Origin: Chloroflexota bacterium
Lineage (GTDB): Bacteria; Chloroflexota; Anaerolineae; Anaerolineales; UBA11858
Assembly (NCBI GenBank): GCA_011039385.1
Contig: DRBO01000158.1
Location: forward strand, 1 to 41,919
Length of the DNA: 41,919 bases
Reading direction: 5' to 3'
A program made the translations under genes and the position numbers. The notes under the pieces were generated by a model. That model made no database searches. It had not been told where the DNA came from and saw only the letters and a list, made by a program, of their open reading frames with translations. Shown piece after piece: positions 19,404 to 28,267 of this stretch (position 1 is its first letter; every line of letters starts with the position of its first letter).

Positions 19404-19646
19404 TTACTCCTTAATAGTGTCCTTGAAAAGACCCAAGATTTCCGGTGGATCCGCATGCCGGCCAGTTTCCAGCTTCGAGTAGATCAATTTTCCATCCACC
19501 CGGATCTCAAAGGCCCCACCATCTGACGGGACAAGCTTAATCTCGGAAATGATATCCGCAAATTCCTTCTTTAAAGCACCCTCTAAACTGAGGGCTCTGG
19601 GTGTATAGTTTCAAGGAACACAGTATTCTATTGACACTTTTTTCAT
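19404..19646 (-). CDS. SelW/SelT/SelH-type (Rdx family) selenoprotein with in-frame UGA as selenocysteine (CxxU)
   Basis: Reverse translation gives MKKVSIEYCVP[UGA]NYTPRALSLEGALKKEFADIISEIKLVPSDGGAFEIRVDGKLIYSKLETGRHADPPEILGLFKDTIKE*. The TGA is complement(19611..19613). Family pattern is [E/T]YCxP[C/U]NYxPRA...GGxFEVxVDGxLxxSKxETGR; SD GAGGAG upstream. Absent from the ORF track because of the TGA. Confidence 0.88.
19575..19597 (-). promoter_or_regulatory. Bacterial SECIS-like stem-loop
   Basis: 21 nt after the UGA: GCCCTC-AGUUUA-GAGGGU (6-bp stem including one terminal G-U, 6-nt loop with G at position 2), extended by a G-C pair beyond a 1x1 A/G mismatch. Confidence 0.7.
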
Positions 19647-19675
19647 CTTCGAATACTCCTCATTAATTGAAAAAT

Positions 19676-19684
19676 AGTATATCA
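19676..19684 (-). promoter_or_regulatory. Candidate extended -10 promoter for the selenoprotein-trpS-dtd operon
   Basis: TGATATACT (TGnTATACT) on the minus strand, about 30 nt upstream of the ATG at 19646; no clear -35. Confidence 0.4.
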
Positions 19685-19732
19685 CAAGGGCTTTACGAGC
19701 TCTGGTTGACAAAGGCTCAGGAAACATACCTG

Positions 19733-19741
19733 TGCTACAAT
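19733..19741 (+). promoter_or_regulatory. Candidate extended -10 promoter for the Memo-like gene
   Basis: TGCTACAAT. An upstream TTGACA at 19706 is 24 nt away, too far to be its -35. Confidence 0.4.
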
Positions 19742-19753
19742 CGAAATGAAACC

Positions 19754-20599
19754 ATGAAGCAATTTAGCGATATCAGACCCTCACCACTGGCCGGACGCTG
19801 GTATCCCGCTAACCCCAAACGATTGGCGGAATCCGTGGATGGCTATATATCCCAAGCGCAGGTTCCAGAACTCTCCGGCAAAGTCGCTGCCTTGATCTCC
19901 CCCCACGCCGGTCATCTCTATTCCGGACCGGTAGCAGGCTATGCCTTTAAAACCCTGCAGGGCAGACAAGCTGACCTGGTGGTCATCCTCTCACCCTTCC
20001 ACCAGCTCCATCCCGGCGAAATTCTCACCACCGGGCACGACGCCTATCAAACCCCGCTAGGGGATGTTCCTGTCGATCGCGACAGCCTGGAATGGGTAGA
20101 TAGTGCTCTCCGGGATCGGATTGGCACAGGCTTAACGCAAATCCGAAATGACCCTGAACACGCCGTGGAAATCCTGCTGCCTTTTTTCCAGCGCACATTT
20201 CCGGACGGGTTTCAACTCCTGCCGCTGATGATCCGAGACCAGGCTCCCTCCTTAATGCGGGCTCTGGGATCGATCCTTGCAGCGTTAATGAGCTCCCGGG
20301 GTGCCCTTCTGGCTGCCAGCACTGATCTGTCACACTTCCACCCTGCCGCAGAAGCCAGGATGATGGATCAGACCATCATCGACCGCATCCAAGCCCTGGA
20401 CCCGGAGGGACTCTATCAAGTTCAGCAGAGTGGGACCGGCTCCGCCTGCGGACTCGGTCCCCTGGCCGCAGTCCTTTGGGCGACCAGCGAGATTGGCCCC
20501 GTGACCTCCAAAATATTGAATTATGCCCATTCCGGCGACATCACAGGCGACAATGCCAGCGTAGTGGGATATACCTCCGGAGTCCTGATCCGGGATTGA
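19754..20599 (+). CDS. AmmeMemoRadiSam system protein B (Memo-like)
   Basis: RPSPLAGRWYPANPKRLAESVDGYI, ALISPHAGHLYSGPVAGYAF, TDLSHFHPAAEARMMDQ, GLGPLAAVLWA, YAHSGDITGD. Start at MKQFSDI preferred over the track start. Confidence 0.92.
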   Translation: MKQFSDIRPSPLAGRWYPANPKRLAESVDGYISQAQVPELSGKVAALISPHAGHLYSGPVAGYAFKTLQGRQADLVVILSPFHQLHPGEILTTGHDAYQTPLGDVPVDRDSLEWVDSALRDRIGTGLTQIRNDPEHAVEILLPFFQRTFPDGFQLLPLMIRDQAPSLMRALGSILAALMSSRGALLAASTDLSHFHPAAEARMMDQTIIDRIQALDPEGLYQVQQSGTGSACGLGPLAAVLWATSEIGPVTSKILNYAHSGDITGDNASVVGYTSGVLIRD

Positions 20600-20618
20600 T
20601 CCCAAAAGAGACCCTACC

Positions 20619-23186
20619 ATGCCCGCTGCCGATGATAAATCCCCCTCTTACGCCCGCATCGCCGTCAATGTTCCCCATGTTGAGGGGGTCTTTGACTATC
20701 ACCTCCCTCCTGAACTGGAAGAGAACTTCCTTCTAGGCCAGCTGGTAGAAGTACCTTTTGGCCGTCAGTATGTCCAGGGAGTGATAATTGAATTTCCTGA
20801 GCGCCCTGCCGTGCTGGAAACCAAAGCCGTTCATAAGTTACTCGATCCCGATCCCGTCCTCACCGCAAACCAGATCCGACTGGGACAGCAGTTGGCGGCG
20901 GATTCCCTGTCCCCTTTAGGCATCACCTTGCTGGCGATGGTGCCGGCCGGATTGAGCGTGCAGGCCGATCTCGAGTACCGCCTTTCTGATCAAAGCCTCT
21001 CAGCCCTGGAGACGGGTGAGCCCTTGCTGCCCGAACCATCCCCTACCCAGGTGCGCCTGGTAGATCTCCTGCTGGAGCGCGGCCCCCTGCGCGGACGGCA
21101 GCTGGATCGGGCCTTCCCCCATCAGAACTGGCGCAAATCCGCCGGGGCACTGGTTAGACGGGGTTTGCTCGAGAGCCAATCCACCCTTGAAGACCCATCA
21201 GTTAAACCGAAAATCGAACGCCAGTTGAAATTCCTGGGAGATCGCCAAAGTGCCCAAGAACAAATGGGAAGCCTGGCGAAAAAGGGCTACCCAGACGCAT
21301 TAGCCCGCCGGCAGGCAGTCTTGAGGTTGATCATAGAGACCAGTGATCCAGTACCGTTGAGCGAGATCTACGCTCAGACAGGTGCGAACCTGAACGATCT
21401 CAAACAACTGGTCAGCCGGGAGCTGGCGGAGATCATCGAAGTAACCGTGCTTCGCGACCCGCTGGAAGATCTGGATATTGAGCCCAGTTTCCCGCCGCGG
21501 CTCACCCCCGACCAGGAAAATGTTTGGGCAGCGATCCACAAATCCTTTGACCAGGAGAATCCCTCCCCTTTCCTGCTGCAGGGTGTGACAGGATCTGGAA
21601 AAACGGAGATCTACCTGCGGGCGGTGGAAGAAACCCTCCAACGCGGGAAGCAGGCGGTCATCCTGGTACCTGAGATCGCTCTGACCCCTCAGACAGTAAG
21701 TCGTTTTTTAGGGCGTTTCCCCGGACGGGTAGGCATACTGCACTCGGAGCTCTCTCCCGGTGAGCGCTATGACACCTGGCGGCTGGCCAGGGCTGGCGCG
21801 CTGGATATCATGATCGGTCCCCGCAGTGCGCTATTCACGCCATTTCCAAACCCGGGTTTGATCGTGGTGGATGAATGCCATGATGGTTCCTACTACCAGG
21901 GTGACCTGTCACCGCGCTACCATGCCCTGCGCGGGGCTGTAATATATGCCGCAATCTGCGGGGCAGTCTGCATCCTGGGATCAGCCACGCCGGATGTGAG
22001 CACACTTTATCACAGCGAAAAAGGGAAATGGACCTATCTCAGCCTACCGGAGCGTATCCTGGCCCATCGGAGTTCTATCCAGGTGCAGCTTAATCAAGCC
22101 CAGCAATCTCCGGAAACGCCACGCTATCAAGATTTGGATGAAAACCTGCAAATGGCTTCTCTCCCGGCTGTGCAGGTGGTAGATATGCGCTCAGAATTAA
22201 AGGCCGGCAACCGGTCCATATTCAGCCAGGCCTTGCGGAAAGCCCTGGCCGACACACTGGCGAAAAACCAGCAAGCGATTCTGTTCCTCAACCGGCGCGG
22301 CAGCGCCAGTTACGTGTTCTGCCGCGACTGCGGCTATGCCCTGCGCTGTCCCCGCTGCGAGACATCGCTCACCTCCCACCTGACTGATAACTCCCTGCGT
22401 TGTCACCATTGCGGTTATCAGCGGAAAATCCCCCGGACCTGTCCTGCCTGCGGTTCGGAGCGCATCCGACACCTGGGCACTGGCACAGAGCAGGTTGAAG
22501 CCGCTGTCCAAAAGCTGCTGCCCGAAGCTCGCACCATGCGCTGGGACCGGGACACCACCCGGACCAAAGGCGCCCACTGGGAGATCATGGAAAAATTCTC
22601 CTCCCATCAGGCCGATATCATCATTGGCACCCAGATGCTGGCAAAAGGCCTCGACCTGCCGCTGGTCACCCTGGTGGGAGTAGTGCTGGCCGAAAGCGGG
22701 CTGCACCTGCCGGACTACCGTGCCGCGGAGCGGACATTCCAGACCTTGACCCAGGTGGCAGGCCGGGCCGGTCGCAGCCCCCTGGGCGGGCAGGTAATCT
22801 TACAAACCTTTGAGCCCGATCATTATGTCATCCAGGCTGCCTCCGGTCATAACTACAGGGATTTTTACCAGCAGGAAATCAGCTACCGGCAGAAATTGGG
22901 ATATCCACCCTTTTTGAATCTGATCCGCCTTGAGGTTCGCGACCGGGATTACAAATCTGCCGAGAGCAAAGCCCGGGCTTACGCGGCAGTTCTAGAGGGT
23001 TGGATCAAGAATGAGGGTTACCGGTCCACCCGTCTGGTGGGTCCCACACCGCCTTATTTCGCCAAGATCCGGGGGGAATACCGCTGGCAGCTGCTGATCA
23101 AGGGCCCCAATCCCCTGCCCTTGATCAAGGATCACCGCCCGGGACCTGAGTGGATCATAGAAGTGGATCCGCCAACGATCCTGTAA
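20619..23186 (+). CDS. priA: Primosomal protein N' (PriA helicase)
   Basis: LLQGVTGSGKTEIYLRAVEE, VVDECHDGSYYQ, LNRRGSASYVFCRDCGYALRCPRCETSL..LRCHHCGYQRKIPRTCPACGSERI zinc-binding region, GTQMLAKGLDLPLVTLVGVV. Confidence 0.96.
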   Translation: MPAADDKSPSYARIAVNVPHVEGVFDYHLPPELEENFLLGQLVEVPFGRQYVQGVIIEFPERPAVLETKAVHKLLDPDPVLTANQIRLGQQLAADSLSPLGITLLAMVPAGLSVQADLEYRLSDQSLSALETGEPLLPEPSPTQVRLVDLLLERGPLRGRQLDRAFPHQNWRKSAGALVRRGLLESQSTLEDPSVKPKIERQLKFLGDRQSAQEQMGSLAKKGYPDALARRQAVLRLIIETSDPVPLSEIYAQTGANLNDLKQLVSRELAEIIEVTVLRDPLEDLDIEPSFPPRLTPDQENVWAAIHKSFDQENPSPFLLQGVTGSGKTEIYLRAVEETLQRGKQAVILVPEIALTPQTVSRFLGRFPGRVGILHSELSPGERYDTWRLARAGALDIMIGPRSALFTPFPNPGLIVVDECHDGSYYQGDLSPRYHALRGAVIYAAICGAVCILGSATPDVSTLYHSEKGKWTYLSLPERILAHRSSIQVQLNQAQQSPETPRYQDLDENLQMASLPAVQVVDMRSELKAGNRSIFSQALRKALADTLAKNQQAILFLNRRGSASYVFCRDCGYALRCPRCETSLTSHLTDNSLRCHHCGYQRKIPRTCPACGSERIRHLGTGTEQVEAAVQKLLPEARTMRWDRDTTRTKGAHWEIMEKFSSHQADIIIGTQMLAKGLDLPLVTLVGVVLAESGLHLPDYRAAERTFQTLTQVAGRAGRSPLGGQVILQTFEPDHYVIQAASGHNYRDFYQQEISYRQKLGYPPFLNLIRLEVRDRDYKSAESKARAYAAVLEGWIKNEGYRSTRLVGPTPPYFAKIRGEYRWQLLIKGPNPLPLIKDHRPGPEWIIEVDPPTIL

Positions 23187-23227
23187 TAAAGACCTCCGAG
23201 GTCTTGGGGACTTCGGGAGCAGAAAAA

Positions 23228-23252
23228 CCCCGCCAGCTCTTTCCAGGCGGGG
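23228..23252 (-). terminator. Rho-independent terminator for the aminotransferase gene
   Basis: CCCCGCC...GGCGGGG stem with AGAAAAA on the + strand giving TTTTTCT on the minus strand. Confidence 0.75.
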
Positions 23253-23278
23253 TCAAATTATAACAAGCCGGATCCCAA

Positions 23279-24442
23279 TCAGCCGCAGCGCTTAACAAAC
23301 TTCTCTATCCGCTCCAGGGCCTGTTCGATCAGTTCATATTTGGCAGCATAGGAGCAGCGCACAAAGCCTTCCCCGCCGGCACCAAAGGCGGATCCGGGCA
23401 CTACAGCGACCTTACTCTCTTCCAGCAGGCGCTGGGCGAAGACCCCGTCATCCAGCCCGGTGCTGGTGATCTTTGGAAAGGCATAAAAGGCGCCCTGGGG
23501 CAGGAAGGTTTCCAGGCCAATCTCATTCAGGCGGGAGACGATCAACTTCCGGCGCCGATCATATTTCCGGCACATTTCCTCAGCATGCTCCGCACCGATG
23601 TTAATAGCCGCCAGAGCCGCCAGTTGGGAAACCGCCGGGGCTGACATAACTGTGTACTGGTGGATGCGGATCAACCCTTTTAAGATCTCAGCCGGCGCGG
23701 CAGCGTAGCCCACGCGCCAGCCAGTCATAGCGTAAGTCTTGGAAAACCCGCCCAGTGTGATCGTGCGCTCTTTCATCCCTGGCAATGAAGCGAAGCAAAC
23801 ATGGTCCACGCCGTACACCAGGTTGTCATAGATCTCATCCGAGATCACCAGCAGGTCATATTCTTTGGCGATGCGGCTGATAGCCAGAAGGTTCTCGCGC
23901 GTAGCGACCGCGCCGGTAGGATTGTTGGGGAAGCCAATAAAGATCGCTTTGGTCTGGGGTGTGAGGGCAGCCTCGATCAACTCCGGTTCTGGCTGAAAGC
24001 CATTTTCCATCGTCCCCGGCACTTCAATCGGCACCCCGCCGGTCAGGAGCACCTCGGCCTGGTAGGACACAAAACAAGGCGTGGGGATGATGACCTCTTC
24101 CCCGGGATTGATCACCGCGGTCAGCGCCAGGTAGAGAGCCTCGGAGACGCCCACTGATACCAGCACCTCATCAACCGGGTTGTAGCGTACCTGGTATTTT
24201 TCTTCCAGCAGGTCCGTGATGGCTTCCCGGAGTTCAATAATGCCAGCGGGGGAAGTATAGTGAGTCTCTCCCTGGCGGAGTGCTTCAATGCCGGCCTCCA
24301 GAATGGGTTGAGGTGTTGTGAAGTCAGGTTCTCCGATCCCCAACGTGATGACATCGTCCATGGTAGCGACGATGTCAAAAAACTTGCGGATACCCGAGGG
24401 TCTAAGATCTACAACCCGTTTGGCTAAAAAATCTCTGGGCAT
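23279..24442 (-). CDS. Class I/II pyridoxal phosphate-dependent aminotransferase
   Basis: ITLGIGEPDFTTPQPI, FPNNPTGAVATRENL, VISDEIYDNLVY, TLGGFSKTYAMTGWRVGYAAAP. Confidence 0.95.
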   Translation of the reverse strand: MPRDFLAKRVVDLRPSGIRKFFDIVATMDDVITLGIGEPDFTTPQPILEAGIEALRQGETHYTSPAGIIELREAITDLLEEKYQVRYNPVDEVLVSVGVSEALYLALTAVINPGEEVIIPTPCFVSYQAEVLLTGGVPIEVPGTMENGFQPEPELIEAALTPQTKAIFIGFPNNPTGAVATRENLLAISRIAKEYDLLVISDEIYDNLVYGVDHVCFASLPGMKERTITLGGFSKTYAMTGWRVGYAAAPAEILKGLIRIHQYTVMSAPAVSQLAALAAINIGAEHAEEMCRKYDRRRKLIVSRLNEIGLETFLPQGAFYAFPKITSTGLDDGVFAQRLLEESKVAVVPGSAFGAGGEGFVRCSYAAKYELIEQALERIEKFVKRCG

Positions 24443-24473
24443 TGGGCTCCTTGATGGGCAATGAGCGTTCTAT

Positions 24474-25487
24474 TTAAAGCTCGATCTCTGTGTTATCCCC
24501 GATATTGATATTCTTGGGTTTGCCTTTGATGATGGTGTTCTGGCCGATCAACGAGCCATCCAGGACCATCCCTTCAATCGTGGATCCGTTTTCAATTATG
24601 GAATTTTTAATCCGGCATCCCACCACTCTGCAGCCGGCTTCCACGGTCGCATGAGGGCCGATCACGGAAGCTTCCACTTCAGACTCGGGGTGGATAAAGA
24701 CCGGTGGAATAACTGCCACTCCCATGCGCTGGGAGGCTTTCTCGGAATTATCATGCCCGTGATCCAGCAGATAGCGATTGGTGCTGAGCATGGCCTCAAA
24801 GGTGCCAGCATCCAGCCAGATATTGACCTTTTCGGTCCGCATGCAGCAAGTTTCGTCAGCCAGCATGATGTTAATGGCATCTGCCAGGAAATATTCCCCT
24901 TTTAACTGCACTTTCTGATCCATCTGTTTCTCGATCGCGCCGGTCAATTCACGGCCATCCTTGAAGAAATAAAAGCCTACCAGGGCGAGGTTATTATCCA
25001 TGGCCTTGGGCTTTTCAATCAGCCGGATTACGCGCTGGTCTTCTCCTAATTCCGCCACCCCGAACCTGCGGGGGTCGGGAACAGGCTTAACCCAGGCAAC
25101 CACATCTGATTTTTCCCCTGCGAGGAAAGCCAGGTCTGTTTTGATCAAAGTATCAGCAAAGACCATGATCATCGGGCCATCGATATACTCTTTAGCCAGA
25201 TAGATAGCATGGGATTGTCCCCGCATTTCCTTCTGATCTACAAAGTGCACGGTCAGATCCGGGTGCTCCTCTGCCATAAAAGCCTTAATCTTGTCACCCA
25301 GATATCCGACGATGAAGACATACTCCACCTGGAGGTCTCCGGGAAGGGTATTAAAAGTATCCAGCACATGTTCAATCACCCGCTTTCCCGCCAGGCTGAG
25401 CAGCTGTTTAGGTCTGCTCCAGGTGTGAGGCCGGAGGCGTTTTCCATACCCTGCCATGGGAATGACTATCTTCAGTTTCTTGGACAT
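24474..25487 (-). CDS. Sugar-1-phosphate nucleotidyltransferase
   Basis: IVIPMAGYGKRLRPHTWSRPKQLLSLAGKRVIEHVLD, VFADTLIKTDL; C-terminal left-handed beta-helix hexapeptides (VIGPHATVEAGCRVVGCRIKNSIIENGSTI). Confidence 0.92.
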   Translation of the reverse strand: MSKKLKIVIPMAGYGKRLRPHTWSRPKQLLSLAGKRVIEHVLDTFNTLPGDLQVEYVFIVGYLGDKIKAFMAEEHPDLTVHFVDQKEMRGQSHAIYLAKEYIDGPMIMVFADTLIKTDLAFLAGEKSDVVAWVKPVPDPRRFGVAELGEDQRVIRLIEKPKAMDNNLALVGFYFFKDGRELTGAIEKQMDQKVQLKGEYFLADAINIMLADETCCMRTEKVNIWLDAGTFEAMLSTNRYLLDHGHDNSEKASQRMGVAVIPPVFIHPESEVEASVIGPHATVEAGCRVVGCRIKNSIIENGSTIEGMVLDGSLIGQNTIIKGKPKNINIGDNTEIEL

Positions 25488-25610
25488 AAGATTCCCCTAT
25501 CTAATTCAGCTCTGAGATTTAATTATAACGGAGAGGGAGGCCAGCAGGCGCTGAAATTTATCTTCCTGACAGCATCTTCCCCGGCACATATATCGATTTT
25601 TTAGGGCGGA

Positions 25611-27317
25611 TCAGGAGATTTTCTTTTCCAGCTCGGCCAGATCCCTTTCGATCAACTCCACAACTTCACCGAGTGTGGCGGTATCAAAGGCCAGCTCAGC
25701 CCCGGCCGCCCGGTACAGCTCTGGCAGAGTAACAGTGCCACCCAGGGCCAGCGCCTTGAGGTAGTCCCGCAGTGCCCTGGCTTGATCCTTTTTTGCTTTG
25801 GCCATGATCTGAAAAGCGCCCAGGGACGCCAGGCCGTATTCAATATAGTAGAAGGGCGCCAGGTGGATGTGAAGCTTCCGGTGCCATCCGGTTTGCTTGA
25901 CCTCCTCATAGCCTTTCCAATTGATCGCCGGCATGTATTGATCGATCAATTCAGCCCACTTCTGGTCACAGGCAGCTGGGTCTGTCCCCAGTTGGTGGTT
26001 TTCATAGACCCAGTGCTGGAAGGCGACCACAACCGCCATGTAGGGCCAGAAGAGCAGTTTCTCCTCAAGATTCAACAGGCGGCTTATGGCCACGTCCTCA
26101 ACGGACATAAATCCGCCCCTGTCCTCAGCCAGATAGGGCTCTGCCAGCAGTTCCATGGTCGTGGATGCCACCTCGGCAAATTCCAATCCAGGCCGCCACT
26201 GATGGTGATAGGGCAGATTAATGCGCTCAAAGACATGGAAAGCATGTCCGCTCTCATGGAACAGAACCCGCAGGTCGGAACCCCGCCCAACAGAGTTCAT
26301 GAATATGAAGGGCAGCCCAACGGTCGCAAATGAGGTGCAGAATCCGCCCGGTCCCTTGCCCTTGCGGTTCATCAGGTCGAGTAGTTTACTCTCGCGCATG
26401 GTGTTGAAATAACCGCCCAGCACCGGATCCAATTTGTTGAAGATAGCCCCGACCCTGGCGATGAATTCCTCCTCGGTCTCAAAGGCCTGGATCGCGGGGA
26501 GGTTAAAAGTCGTCTGGTTGTTGAGCAAATCCCAGGGGCGAACGGATTCGATTCCCAGCCGCTTGGTATAGCGCTGGTAGACCCTGGTTGCGGCTGGCAC
26601 AGCAACTTGCTTGACCGCAGCCAGAAAACGTTTGCTGTCCTCGGGCGAATAATCCAACCTGAGCCTCTGCAGCCAGCGGAAGGAGCGGTAGTCCTTAAAA
26701 CCCGCATTGGCAGCCAGCTGGGCCCGGATCCCCATAAATTTAACCCAGAGGTCATTGATGGCGTCCCGGTCTGCCAGTTGTCGTTCAGAAGTCATCTCCC
26801 AGAGTTGTTTGCGTTCATTCCGGTCAGTAGTCAGCATGGCTGATTTCACCTGAGTCAGGGTAAGCTCTTCTCCGCCCCACTCGATCGTCTGGGCCCCGAA
26901 GATCTTGTTATACTGGGTGCCGAGCTTGCTTTCCTCGGTCATCAGGGGCAGATTTTCCTCCCGGAACAGGTCGGCTTCCGTTCGCATCTTCTTCAGGATG
27001 ATTTCCATGCCATCCGGCACCAACCCGCTGGCAAGCAGTTTCTCCTTTAATTTTTGATCAGCTGTTTGGGTCTTGGGATAAACCTCCTCCAGGAAGGCAT
27101 GATAGGCTTTCTCTGCTTCCTCATCAGTGGTGTCCAGTTCAGTCGCCAGCGAGAGCCGGGCGTAGCGTTCATCAACCAGCTTGCGCAGATCCGACCAGCC
27201 GGTCATCCAGGCTGTCAGTGTCTCTTCCTCCAGCTGCTCTTTTTCCAGGTCATCGTAAAGAGGTTGGATCTCTTCCCAGTCCATCTCTAAGAATTTTTCA
27301 AATGGGGGTGTTTTCAT
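25611..27317 (-). CDS. M3-family oligoendopeptidase
   Basis: Zinc motif HESGHAFHVFE; overall M3 length and order. Confidence 0.95.
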   Translation of the reverse strand: MKTPPFEKFLEMDWEEIQPLYDDLEKEQLEEETLTAWMTGWSDLRKLVDERYARLSLATELDTTDEEAEKAYHAFLEEVYPKTQTADQKLKEKLLASGLVPDGMEIILKKMRTEADLFREENLPLMTEESKLGTQYNKIFGAQTIEWGGEELTLTQVKSAMLTTDRNERKQLWEMTSERQLADRDAINDLWVKFMGIRAQLAANAGFKDYRSFRWLQRLRLDYSPEDSKRFLAAVKQVAVPAATRVYQRYTKRLGIESVRPWDLLNNQTTFNLPAIQAFETEEEFIARVGAIFNKLDPVLGGYFNTMRESKLLDLMNRKGKGPGGFCTSFATVGLPFIFMNSVGRGSDLRVLFHESGHAFHVFERINLPYHHQWRPGLEFAEVASTTMELLAEPYLAEDRGGFMSVEDVAISRLLNLEEKLLFWPYMAVVVAFQHWVYENHQLGTDPAACDQKWAELIDQYMPAINWKGYEEVKQTGWHRKLHIHLAPFYYIEYGLASLGAFQIMAKAKKDQARALRDYLKALALGGTVTLPELYRAAGAELAFDTATLGEVVELIERDLAELEKKIS

Positions 27318-27321
27318 GATC

Positions 27322-28266
27322 CTAGTCCTTGTTGTGAGAATTGTTTATCAGGTCGCTCCACCCTGCACTGTACCACAGCAGGTACTCTTCCAGGTGGGAG
27401 GTCCAATAGGCATCGTTATGTAAGCCTGGATAGAGGTGCCACTCCAGGGAGACCCCGGCCTCTTCCAGAATATCCCGCAGTGACTCCGCTTCAGCCAGAT
27501 TCGGATCCCCCTCACTGATATCCTGATAGATGCGGGGGGTGTTTCCGGGCGGAATCTCCTCCAGCCAGGCCGGTACGCGAAACAGATCCAAATAAAAGAG
27601 GGGGGAGCTGTGGGCTCCCAGGGACCGGAAGGTCATCCAGTGCAGCAAGCCCAGCCGGATCGCCCAGTTGCCCCCCCGTGACACTCCACCCAATGCCCGG
27701 TACTGCCTTTCCGCCAGGGTCCGATATTCAGTGTCAATCCAGGGGATCACAGCCTGGAGCAAGTGGTCCCCGAAATAATTTTCGGCTAAATTTACCCAGG
27801 TATCTTCCCGGGGCATAATTATGATCAGGGGAGGAATTTCCCCCCGGGTAATAAGATCATCCGCCACCTCAACCAGTCCCAGGTCCTCCCACTGCTGGTC
27901 GGATTTCGTAGCGCCATGCAGCAAATACAGGGTCGGATAGCGCAGGCCGGATTCCAGATAGCAAGGAGGTGTATACACCCTGCCGATAAGCGTCTCATCA
28001 TCCCAGGGGATCTCATAGGCCTGGACGGTCCCTGTGCTTTCCGGGCAGCTCCCTGCAACCCCTTCCGGGGCAGTCTCCTCGGGCGTTGGGTTTGACTGTT
28101 CTTGTGTCGGTTGTGGCGTTGGCGTGGGCGGTTCCTGGTATTCCGTCGGGGCAGGGGGCCCCGCCGTGCCTGGCTTGTAGATCGGGATGGCAGTGGGTGA
28201 ACTGCAGGAAGTTAGAACGGCCAGGAGAATTAAGGCTGACAGTCCTTTTTGAGGGAAACTGGCCAT
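27322..28266 (-). CDS. Esterase-family lipoprotein (alpha/beta hydrolase)
   Basis: Lipobox LTSC, LYLLHGATKSDQQWEDLG, nucleophile elbow GGVSRGGNWAIRLG, C-terminal YPGLHNDAYW His. Confidence 0.88.
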   Translation of the reverse strand: MASFPQKGLSALILLAVLTSCSSPTAIPIYKPGTAGPPAPTEYQEPPTPTPQPTQEQSNPTPEETAPEGVAGSCPESTGTVQAYEIPWDDETLIGRVYTPPCYLESGLRYPTLYLLHGATKSDQQWEDLGLVEVADDLITRGEIPPLIIIMPREDTWVNLAENYFGDHLLQAVIPWIDTEYRTLAERQYRALGGVSRGGNWAIRLGLLHWMTFRSLGAHSSPLFYLDLFRVPAWLEEIPPGNTPRIYQDISEGDPNLAEAESLRDILEEAGVSLEWHLYPGLHNDAYWTSHLEEYLLWYSAGWSDLINNSHNKD

Positions 28267-28267
28267 G

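Noticed and set aside
19611-19613. The TGA as a simple pseudogene nonsense mutation
   Set aside because: It falls exactly at the CxxC/CxxU redox position, the rest of the frame is intact, and a SECIS-like hairpin follows. Still needs genome-level confirmation of the Sec machinery.
19706-19741. TTGACA ... TACAAT as a standard sigma-70 promoter
   Set aside because: The spacer is 24 nt, too long; only the extended -10 is kept as a candidate.
19667-19753. Upstream extension of the Memo-like ORF (MKNSISQGLYELWLTKAQETYLCYNRNET)
   Set aside because: It overlaps the divergent promoter region and lacks family similarity; MKQFSDIRPSPLAGRWYP is the conserved N-terminus.
23189-23205. AAGACCT-CCG-AGGTCTT hairpin after priA as a strong terminator
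   Set aside because: Short 7-bp stem with no U-tract; not reported as a feature.
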